Below, in pieces: positions 57,531-64,000 of a DNA stretch of 64,000 nt. How positions within the stretch are numbered: the first letter of the stretch is position 1; each line of letters opens with the position of its first letter. This stretch comes from Streptomyces marinisediminis (lineage in GTDB: Bacteria; Actinomycetota; Actinomycetes; Streptomycetales; Streptomycetaceae), in NCBI RefSeq assembly GCF_026262575.1, contig NZ_JAPKFL010000013.1, positions 1 through 64,000 of the forward strand. Reading direction: 5' to 3'. Position numbers and translations under genes: made by a program. The notes under the pieces are model-generated. The model was not told where the DNA came from and ran no database searches. It saw only the letters and a list, made by a program, of their open reading frames with translations.

Positions 57531-58820
57531 TCAGCCCGCGTTGGCGGCCTCGACCAGCCCGTCCTTGGTGACGGCGCCGAGGTAGACCGTGCCGTCGTCG
57601 GTGAGCATGGCGTTCACCAGGCGGGTGCCGAACACCCGGCCGGTGCCGAAGTCGCCCTCGACCCGTTCGGTGAGCTTGTCCAGGAACCCGTCGGCCTCGG
57701 GGGAGCCCAGCCCGGCGCCCTCGCCCACCACGCCGGGGGGCGCGGCGATCTTGACGACGCTGCTCCAGCCCTCGCCGACGACCTCGACGTCCCCGCCGAG
57801 CTCCGCGAGGGAGCCCAGCCCGGGCAGGCCGTTCACGCCGCCCGCGCCGTGGCCCCCGGCGGGCCCCTCGGCCGCGTCCCACTCGTCGGCCTCGGTGACC
57901 TCCGTGCCCTTCGGCGGGGTGAACGTGAACAGCTCGGCCGCGGGCTTGCCGAAGTCGACCTCCGTGTAGGCGGCCTCCACCAGCGGCGCGCCGCCGTCCC
58001 CGGCGTCCAGCGCGAAGCGCAGCGGGGTGCCGTTCTCGGCGTCCACCGCGATGCGCACCGCCTCGACCGTGGAGTGGGCGGCGTCCTTCGGCGCGACGGC
58101 CAGCTCGTAGGCGTCGCGCCCGGCGACGGTGGTGGTGCCCTCGACCCGGACGGCCGTCGTGTCGTCCACCGCGCCCAGGAGCTGCTCGGCGGCCTCCCCC
58201 GGGGTGAGGTCCTGCGGGCCGGGGGCGGGCCGCTCCCGCTCCGCGCCGCCCTCGGGGGCCTCGGCGTGGTAGGCGGTGTCGCTGGCGCTGTCGTAGGCCC
58301 ACACCTCGCCGGCGTTGTGGATCAGGCTGTACTCCGCGGTCTCCTCGACCACCGAGAGCCGCTGCCGCTCTGGCCCGTCGATTGCCACGCGCAGGGTGTG
58401 CTCGCCGCCGGCCAGCTCCAGCAGCTTGTCGGCCGGGTCGGCCGGCGACTGCTCGCCCTCCGGCGCCGCGCCGTCGTAGGGGGCTGCACCCTCCCCGCGC
58501 TCCCCGCGCTCCCCGTGCGGGCCGCCGCCGAACAGGCCGCCGCCACCGCCGCCCGGCAGCCCCGGGATGCCCAGGTCGGAGCTGATCTCGACGGTGCCGG
58601 AGAGCCGCTGGACATCGGACGCCGCGATCTTGGCGACCAGCTCCTCGGCGGTGATCTCGGGCAGCTCCGGGTCACCGCTCTCGGCGAGGGCCGGGACGAG
58701 GCCGACGCTCGCCACCGTGACGGCGGCCACCGCCACGGGCACGGCGTACCGCATCGCCTTCTTGCCGGGCCGGCTCTTCCCCGTGTCCCCCGTGTCCCCC
58801 GTGTTCCCCGTGTTCCCCAT
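57531..58820 (-). CDS. secreted LolA/MucB-like protein
   Basis: The 429-aa product has a short Asn/Asp-Thr-Gly repeat N-terminus (residues 3-13), basic residues, one hydrophobic segment (YAVPVAVAAVTVASVGLVPALA), and then an exported domain. The sequence ITAEELVAKIAASDVQRLSGTVEISSDLG and later DAYELAVAPKD and VRIAVDAENGTPLRF fits the LolA/LppX-like half-barrel family. A Gly-rich insert is near residue 100. The ATPase gene begins 32 bases downstream. It may bind or deliver a lipid handled by the transporter, but that is only inferred from the neighbours. Confidence 0.8.
   Translation of the reverse strand: MGNTGNTGDTGDTGKSRPGKKAMRYAVPVAVAAVTVASVGLVPALAESGDPELPEITAEELVAKIAASDVQRLSGTVEISSDLGIPGLPGGGGGGLFGGGPHGERGERGEGAAPYDGAAPEGEQSPADPADKLLELAGGEHTLRVAIDGPERQRLSVVEETAEYSLIHNAGEVWAYDSASDTAYHAEAPEGGAERERPAPGPQDLTPGEAAEQLLGAVDDTTAVRVEGTTTVAGRDAYELAVAPKDAAHSTVEAVRIAVDAENGTPLRFALDAGDGGAPLVEAAYTEVDFGKPAAELFTFTPPKGTEVTEADEWDAAEGPAGGHGAGGVNGLPGLGSLAELGGDVEVVGEGWSSVVKIAAPPGVVGEGAGLGSPEADGFLDKLTERVEGDFGTGRVFGTRLVNAMLTDDGTVYLGAVTKDGLVEAANAG
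58783..58818. repeat. 9-base tandem repeat, four copies
   Basis: GTGTCCCCC twice and GTGTTCCCC twice, encoding the Asp/Asn-Thr-Gly repeat just inside the start of the LolA-like gene (minus strand). Confidence 0.9.
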
Positions 58821-58993
58821 CAGTCCATCAACCTTCCGTCCGTGGGCGGCGCCCACCCCTTCAGCCGCCGCCGTGGTCACCCGTCCTGCGGGGTGGTAGG
58901 ACCATCCCACCAAACCCGGCGGCGTCCGGCGTCAGCCGCCGGGGCCAACCCGCGTACCCCCACGGGATGACCGCAGGCGTCCGGGCGTCATCC

Positions 58994-59009
58994 GATCCCC
59001 TAAGGGGTC
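58994..59009. promoter_or_regulatory. 16-base dyad between divergent genes
   Basis: GATCCCCTAAGGGGTC is a near-perfect palindrome in the 266-base region between the LolA-like gene and the questin-oxidase-family gene. It could be an operator; no regulator gene is adjacent. Confidence 0.4.
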
Positions 59010-59086
59010 CTACGTCCGAAGGGCCGCCGGAGTTCCGACCCGGGACCCGTTCCGCCCGCCGACGGTACGCGCGTAGCGTCCCTCCC

Positions 59087-60133
59087 ATGGACACCACGGG
59101 AGTGCTGGACGAGGCGCTGGAGCGGCTGCACGCGACGGGCCCGGAGTTCGACGACTGGCTGAGCAACCACGGGCCGATGGCCGCCGAGGCGCTGGTCCGG
59201 CACGGTGCGGGACGCGACGTGCACCGCTGGCTGGACCGGTACGGCAAGCGGCTGGAGGACGCCCCCAGGCCCGGCGAACGCATCGCGGACGACTCCTGGC
59301 GGGAGGCCCTGGGCGACGCGCGGCGGCTGGGCGACTGGCTCGCCCACTTCGACCGGCTCCTGGTGAGCGCGCCCGAGCGGCCGTGGCGCGCGGTGCTGGC
59401 CGAGTGGTGGCCGCGCCTGCTGCCCGGCATCGCGGGCGGCGCGACGCACCCGGTGATCCGCGTGGGACACGCGGTGCGCGTGCTGCGGGACGGCGACACC
59501 GGGGCGCCGCGCCTGCGGGAGCTGGCGCACGGCCTCGGCTACTGGGCCGCCCGGTACCAGCCGCTCCCCGGGGACCTCGCGCTCGTCTCCTCCCCGCACC
59601 CGCCCGCCGAGGCGCTGCGCGCGGTGCCCCCGGTGGCCGACCAGAGCGGGGGCGTGGGCCACCGGCTCGCCCAGCTCACCGAGCTGCCCGACTGGGCCGG
59701 CGACGGCGCCGGGACGGGCGGCGGCGTCGAGGCCGTCCCCGCGCGCCTGGCCGACCTGGTGGACTCCGCGACGCGCTACTACGCCACCCACTCGCACGGC
59801 AACGCCGTCATGCTCGTGCACGCGGCCACGGCGCCGAACGCGGTGCTGCGGGTGCTGCCGGAGCTGCCCTCGGAGCTGTGGCCGGCGAGCCTGGCCGCCG
59901 CGTGGGCCGCCTCGGCCGCGGTGACGGCCGCCTACCGCCCGTCCGGCCCCGCCGGTGCGGCCGACCCCGGCGGGGCGGCGGCCGAGGAGCTGTTCGCCCG
60001 CGCGGCGGCGCACGGTGACGAGCACGCGATCAAGCTGGCCGACACGGCGCTCGACGTCGCGGCCCGCCACCCCGGCGACGTCCTGCCGCGCAGCGCGGCG
60101 CTCCGCGCGACGGAGCTGATCACACCGCTGTGA
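59087..60133 (+). CDS. questin oxidase family protein (DUF4243)
   Basis: The 348-aa helical protein begins LDEALERLHATGPEFDDWLSNHGPMAAEAL, followed by WWPRLLPGIAGGATHPVIRVGHAVR, GLGYWAARYQPLPG and HSHGNAVMLVHAATAP, all hallmarks of the family named after fungal questin oxidase. The conserved His residues are present. The reaction in bacteria is not known. The ATG at 59087 is chosen because upstream frame content is not conserved-looking. It is divergent from the LolA-like gene. Confidence 0.82.
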   Translation: MDTTGVLDEALERLHATGPEFDDWLSNHGPMAAEALVRHGAGRDVHRWLDRYGKRLEDAPRPGERIADDSWREALGDARRLGDWLAHFDRLLVSAPERPWRAVLAEWWPRLLPGIAGGATHPVIRVGHAVRVLRDGDTGAPRLRELAHGLGYWAARYQPLPGDLALVSSPHPPAEALRAVPPVADQSGGVGHRLAQLTELPDWAGDGAGTGGGVEAVPARLADLVDSATRYYATHSHGNAVMLVHAATAPNAVLRVLPELPSELWPASLAAAWAASAAVTAAYRPSGPAGAADPGGAAAEELFARAAAHGDEHAIKLADTALDVAARHPGDVLPRSAALRATELITPL

Positions 60134-60230
60134 CGCGCGGCCCGGCGCGACGGAGCCGCCCCGCGCGGAGCGGCCGCCCCGCGCCCGTGCGCGGTGCGGC
60201 TCGCGACGCGGCGGGCGGCTCGCGGCCGGG

Positions 60231-61241
60231 TCAGCCCGCGCGGTGGACCACGGCGTCGCACAGCGCGGCCAGCGCGTCCTTGGCCGGGTGCGGTGGCAGC
60301 GGCGTCAGCGCCTCGCGGGCCTGCTCGGCGCGCGCGACGGCGTCCCGGCGGGCCAGGCCCAGCGCGGGGTGGGCGCGCAGCCCGGCCAGGGCCTCGGCGT
60401 GCCGCCCGCCGTCGCTGAGGTCGCCCTCGAGCAGCTCGACCAGGGCCCGGTCCGCCGCCGAGCCGCCCGCCGCGGCCATGGCCCGCAGGTGCAGCACCGG
60501 CAGCGTCGCCACGCCTTCGCGCAGGTCGGTGCCCGGGGTCTTGCCCGACTCGTGGCTGTCGGAGGCGATGTCCAGCACGTCGTCGGCGAGCTGGAACGCC
60601 GTGCCGATGCGCTCGCCGTACTGGGTGAGGACGGAGACGGTGCGCTCGTCGGCGCCCGACATCAGGGCGCCGAAGCGGCAGGAGACGGCGATCAGCGAAC
60701 TGGTCTTGCCGGCCAGGACGTCCAGGTGGTGCTCGATGGCGTCCTCCCCCGGGCCCGGCCCGGCCGTCTCCAGGATCTGCCCGGTGACCAGCCGTTCGAA
60801 CGCCTCGGCCTGGATGCGCACGGCCTCGGGCCCGAGGTCGGCCAGCACCCGGGAGGCGCGGGCGAAGAGGAAGTCCCCGGTCAGCACGGCGATGGAGTTG
60901 TCCCAGTTGGCGTTGGCGCTGGCCACGCCGCGGCGCACGTCAGCCTCGTCCATGACGTCGTCGTGGTACAGCGTGGCCAGGTGCGTCAACTCGACCACGA
61001 CGGCGGAGGGCACGACGCCGGGGGCGTGCGGGTCGGCGAACTGCGCGGACAGCAGGGCGAGAAGCGGACGGAAACGCTTGCCACCGGCGCGCACCAGGTG
61101 CTGGGCGGCCTCGGTGATGAAGGGGACGTCGCTCTTGGTGGCCTCCATCAGCCCGCGCTCGACAGCGGCCAACCCGGCCTGGACGTCGGCTTCCAGAGCC
61201 TGGTCCCGCACGTGCAGCCCGAAGGGCTCGACGACGGTCAC
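60231..61241 (-). CDS. polyprenyl diphosphate synthase
   Basis: The 336-aa trans-prenyltransferase elongates an allylic diphosphate with isopentenyl diphosphate. The first Asp motif is LYHDDVMDEADVRRG and the second FQLADDVLDIASD. GGKRFRPLLALLSAQF and AVLTGDFLFARAS are also conserved. The bulky residues before the first motif (THLATLYHD) suggest a long-chain product, possibly the side chain of menaquinone. GTG 61241 follows AGGAGAACCTC. Its location near nuo and kor genes fits a role in respiratory quinone synthesis. Confidence 0.9.
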   Translation of the reverse strand: MTVVEPFGLHVRDQALEADVQAGLAAVERGLMEATKSDVPFITEAAQHLVRAGGKRFRPLLALLSAQFADPHAPGVVPSAVVVELTHLATLYHDDVMDEADVRRGVASANANWDNSIAVLTGDFLFARASRVLADLGPEAVRIQAEAFERLVTGQILETAGPGPGEDAIEHHLDVLAGKTSSLIAVSCRFGALMSGADERTVSVLTQYGERIGTAFQLADDVLDIASDSHESGKTPGTDLREGVATLPVLHLRAMAAAGGSAADRALVELLEGDLSDGGRHAEALAGLRAHPALGLARRDAVARAEQAREALTPLPPHPAKDALAALCDAVVHRAG

Positions 61242-61454
61242 GAGGTTCTCCTGTCTGCGGAAGATCCGCCTGCCAGATCTGCTGTTGCCGGCCGGTACGC
61301 GCTGGTCACCGGCGGTTACTGTGGGGTACACGCACCCTTCGCGTTCTTACCGGGAAGCGTATCCGGTCACATAAGGATCACGGCAGGCACGTCCCTCGAT
61401 AGCCTGTGCCCGGTCCTGACCGGCGACGACCTCGAAGGCGAGGGCACCACCGAC

Positions 61455-62642
61455 ATGCCAGACAACGACCCCACCGGGCTGTACGGCCTCAGCAATCTCC
61501 CCTACGGCGTCTTCACCACCGCCGACGCCCCCGACCACCGCCGGATCGGCGTGCGCTACGGGGACGCCGTGGTGGACCTCGGTGCCGCCGCGACGGCGCT
61601 GGGCTCGCCGCACGCCGCCCTGCTCACCGCGCCCACCCTCAACCCGCTGCTGGCGGCGGGGCGCACGGTGTGGTCGGCCGTCCGCGCCGACCTGCGCGGC
61701 TGGCTGACCGAGCGCCCGGACGAGCTCACCCTCCTGCCGCTGTCCGACGTCACGCTGCACCTGCCCTTCGAGGTGGCGGACTACGTCGACTTCTACGCCA
61801 GCGAGCACCACGCGACCAACGTCGGCCGGATCTTCCGGCCCGACGGCGCGCCGCTCACCCCCAACTGGAAGCACCTGCCGATCGGTTACCACGGCCGCGC
61901 GGGCACGGTCGTGGTCTCCGGGACGCCGGTGGTGCGCCCGCGGGGCCAGCGGCGCACCCCGGACGGGCCGGTGTTCGGCCCCTCCCAGCGGCTGGACATC
62001 GAGGCGGAGGTCGGCTTCGTCGTCGGCGCCCCGTCCACGCTGGGCGAGCCGGTGCCGCAGTCCGCCTTCCGCGACCACGTCTTCGGGGTGTGCCTGCTCA
62101 ACGACTGGTCGGCGCGCGACATCCAGGCGTGGGAGTACGTGCCGCTCGGCCCGTTCCTGGGCAAGTCCTTCGCCACCTCGGTCTCGGCGTGGATCACGCC
62201 GCTGGAGGCGCTGGACGCCGCCCGCTGCGCCCCGCCGGAGCGCACGCACCCGCTGCTGGACTACCTGGCGGACGACACCGCCGACCCCGGCGGCCTCGAC
62301 CTGCGCATCACCGTCACGCTCAACGGCACCACCATCGCCGAGCCGCCGTTCTCGGCCATGTACTGGACGGCCCCGCAGCAGCTCGCGCACATGACGGTCA
62401 ACGGCGCCTCGCTGCGCGCCGGCGACCTGTTCGCCTCCGGCACGGTCAGCGGACCCGAGCCGCACCAGCGCGGCTGCCTGCTGGAGCTGACCTGGTCCGG
62501 GGAGAACCCGGTGGAGCTGCCGGACGGGCGGCGCACGTTCCTGGAGGACGGCGACGAGGTCGTGCTCACGGCGTGGGCCCCGGGCCCGGACGGTTCGCGT
62601 ATCGGTCTGGGAGAGGTTGCGGGCAAGGTCTGTAAAGCCTGA
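61455..62642 (+). CDS. fumarylacetoacetase
   Basis: The 395-aa protein has the small N-terminal domain (GLYGLSNLPYGVF) and the FAH catalytic domain with DFYASEHHATNVGRIFRP, LDIEAEVGFVVG, NDWSARDIQAWEYVPLGPFLGKSFATSVS and FASGTVSGPE. The metal Asp and Glu and the catalytic His are present. The family cleaves fumarylacetoacetate in tyrosine breakdown through homogentisate, so that is the most likely reaction. ATG 61455 gives a near-family length. It is divergent from the polyprenyl synthase gene. Confidence 0.9.
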   Translation: MPDNDPTGLYGLSNLPYGVFTTADAPDHRRIGVRYGDAVVDLGAAATALGSPHAALLTAPTLNPLLAAGRTVWSAVRADLRGWLTERPDELTLLPLSDVTLHLPFEVADYVDFYASEHHATNVGRIFRPDGAPLTPNWKHLPIGYHGRAGTVVVSGTPVVRPRGQRRTPDGPVFGPSQRLDIEAEVGFVVGAPSTLGEPVPQSAFRDHVFGVCLLNDWSARDIQAWEYVPLGPFLGKSFATSVSAWITPLEALDAARCAPPERTHPLLDYLADDTADPGGLDLRITVTLNGTTIAEPPFSAMYWTAPQQLAHMTVNGASLRAGDLFASGTVSGPEPHQRGCLLELTWSGENPVELPDGRRTFLEDGDEVVLTAWAPGPDGSRIGLGEVAGKVCKA

Positions 62643-62701
62643 CCTCCCCGGGGTTACTGTGGGCCGATTTCTCTGCTCATCCACAGGTAAGGAGAGGCTC
62701 A

Positions 62702-63388
62702 GTGCGGACACGGGCGCGGTGTGCGGGAGCGGCCGTCGCGGTGGCGGCGGCGCTCCTGCTCGGCGGGTGTGGCAGCGGCGGCGACGGTGAGGAGCCCGAG
62801 GACAGGCAGGACACCTCGGAGCAGTCCCCCGGCCCCGAGGACGGCGACGAGGGCGCCGGTGAGGACGGGGCCGACGGCGGCCCGGGCGAGGACGGCGACG
62901 ACGACGGCGCGGACGGCGGCTCCGGAGGGGGCGGCGACGACGGCCAGGACGGCGGCGGCGACGGCGGCGCCCCGGGCGGCGGCGACGGTCCGGGCGACGA
63001 CGGCGTCGGCGAGCCCAGCGCCGCGCTGGAGCCCCTCCAGGGCACCTGGTTCAGCCAGGCGCCCGGCGCGGACGCGCAGGACGTGGTCATCGTCAACATC
63101 ACCGACAACATGATCGGCGTCGCCGGTACGACGATCTGCTCCGGCAGCGTGGACGACGGCAGCAAGCCGATGAAGGCCACGCTCACCTGCGAGGGCGAGG
63201 GCGGCGAGAAGTACACCAAGGGCACCGTCAACGGCGTCAAGAACGGCAAGCTGTCCATCGCCTGGGGTTCGGGCAAGGCCGAGGAGTACATCTCCACGGC
63301 GGACCTGGAGGGTGACGTGCCGGTGGAGAAGCCCACGGCCGGCCCCGCGGAGCCCCCGGAGGGCGACGTGCCTGAGCTGGAGCGCTGA
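62702..63388 (+). CDS. lipoprotein with Gly/Asp-rich spacer
   Basis: The 228-aa product has a signal peptide ending in the lipobox LLLGGC at Cys23. A Gly/Asp/Glu-rich spacer of about 75 residues follows, then a small C-terminal domain (PLQGTWFSQAPG, TTICSGSV, MKATLTCEGEGGEKYTKGTV). The GTG at 62702 follows AAGGAG. The C-terminal domain resembles that of the next gene. Function is unknown. Confidence 0.85.
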   Translation: MRTRARCAGAAVAVAAALLLGGCGSGGDGEEPEDRQDTSEQSPGPEDGDEGAGEDGADGGPGEDGDDDGADGGSGGGGDDGQDGGGDGGAPGGGDGPGDDGVGEPSAALEPLQGTWFSQAPGADAQDVVIVNITDNMIGVAGTTICSGSVDDGSKPMKATLTCEGEGGEKYTKGTVNGVKNGKLSIAWGSGKAEEYISTADLEGDVPVEKPTAGPAEPPEGDVPELER

Positions 63389-63450
63389 CGGCCCCGCGGT
63401 CGCGATCGGTGCTAGCTTGACCGCCATCTGTTCGTGACCGAGGAGTGAAC

Positions 63451-63930
63451 ATGCGCACGTCAGCGCGGATGACGGGGACGGCGGCGGCGATCGCGGCCGC
63501 GCTGCTGCTGGGCGGGTGCGGCGGAGGCGGCGGAGGCAACGACGAGAAGCCGGCCGCCGGCGAGTCGCACCAGGCGGGCGTCGACCCGGCGACGGAGCGC
63601 CAGCCCGGCTCGGTGCAGGGCATCTGGCGCACCAGCGTGGACGGCGAGGAACTCGTGCTGAGCGTCTTCGCCGACGGTGTGGCGCTGGTGCGCGAGTCGA
63701 CGCGGTGCGACGGCCGGGTCATGTCCGGCGACGCTCCCACCCTCACGCTGACCTGCGACGGCGGTGAGGGCCAGGAGCGCACAGCCGGCACCGTGGAGCA
63801 GGTGGACAGCCGGGAGCTGACCGTCTCCTGGAACGGCGGCGCCACCGACACCTTCGAGAAGGTCGCGGACCCGCCGAAGGACGCGCCCACCGACCTCGGC
63901 GACCTGGAGGACCTGATCCCGGCCGGCTGA
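63451..63930 (+). CDS. lipoprotein, paralogue of the preceding gene
   Basis: The 159-aa product has a lipobox ALLLGGCGGG and a C-terminal domain (VQGIWRTSVDGEEL, STRCDGRV, LTLTCDGGEGQERTAGTVEQV) parallel to the preceding lipoprotein, including the two cysteines. The long acidic spacer is absent. ATG 63451 follows AGGAG at 5 bases; a GTG two codons upstream is part of that site. The genes are probably a tandem duplication. Confidence 0.85.
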   Translation: MRTSARMTGTAAAIAAALLLGGCGGGGGGNDEKPAAGESHQAGVDPATERQPGSVQGIWRTSVDGEELVLSVFADGVALVRESTRCDGRVMSGDAPTLTLTCDGGEGQERTAGTVEQVDSRELTVSWNGGATDTFEKVADPPKDAPTDLGDLEDLIPAG

Positions 63931-64000
63931 CCCGCCCGGCGGGCCGGGGGCGGCGGCGGACGGCCCCCGACGGGACCGGGAACGGCGGAGGGCCGGACGC
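63931..64000. other. 70 bases at the right edge, no feature seen
   Basis: GC-rich sequence after the last lipoprotein gene. I see only a weak GGCCGGGGG/CCCCCGAC pairing that could begin a terminator. Confidence 0.4.

Overview
The window is chromosomal DNA from a very GC-rich actinobacterium, almost certainly a Streptomyces or a close relative. The evidence is the extreme GC at third codon positions, frequent GTG and TTG starts, translationally coupled operons with 1-4 base stop/start overlaps, and a conserved core order typical of the genus: tuf-fusA-rpsG-rpsL, rpoC-rpoB, rplL-rplJ, rplA-rplK, nusG-secE, tRNA-Trp, aspC, adenosine deaminase, murB, a HadAB-like dehydratase pair, rpmG, tRNAs, yajQ, htpX, a second nuo cluster, a two-component system, korAB and a polyprenyl synthetase.

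Region by region. Positions 1-4.3 kb: accessory material, with a WXG100-like small protein, a large helical protein and a lipoprotein in one minus-strand unit, then a VOC protein and a decayed LysR regulator. 4.3-8.7 kb: a PIG-V-like mannosyltransferase, a membrane-anchored PAF-acetylhydrolase-like hydrolase and two small proteins (one DUF2267). 8.7-27.4 kb: the transcription/translation core, all on the minus strand, with recognisable HrdB-type promoters upstream of rpsL, rpoB, rplJ and tRNA-Trp, several strong intrinsic terminators and an L10-type attenuator. 27.5-35.6 kb: metabolic genes, the HadAB-like pair and four tRNAs in all (Trp, Met, Thr, Tyr). 36-48 kb: a VOC protein, YccF, HtpX and a ten-gene complex I cluster nuoABCHIJKLMN that lacks nuoD, nuoE, nuoF and nuoG. 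48-54.4 kb: a 5'-truncated MinD/ParA-like gene, a histidine kinase/response regulator pair and korAB (2-oxoacid:ferredoxin oxidoreductase). 54.5-64 kb: RarD, an ABC exporter with a LolA-like protein, a questin-oxidase-family protein, a polyprenyl diphosphate synthase, a fumarylacetoacetase-like hydrolase and two tandem paralogous lipoproteins.

Working together: the core block makes RNA polymerase, ribosomal proteins and elongation factors. The nuo cluster encodes the membrane arm plus NuoB/C/I of complex I but no NADH-oxidising module, and KorAB, which passes electrons to ferredoxin, is encoded about 3 kb away. This raises the possibility of a ferredoxin-linked or hybrid complex I. The most interesting items are that incomplete complex I with its unusual disordered tails, the two gene remnants, an abrupt composition switch inside the histidine kinase gene, an iron-box-like dyad before korA, the ESX-like trio at the left edge, and a threonine in the RpoB rifampicin region.
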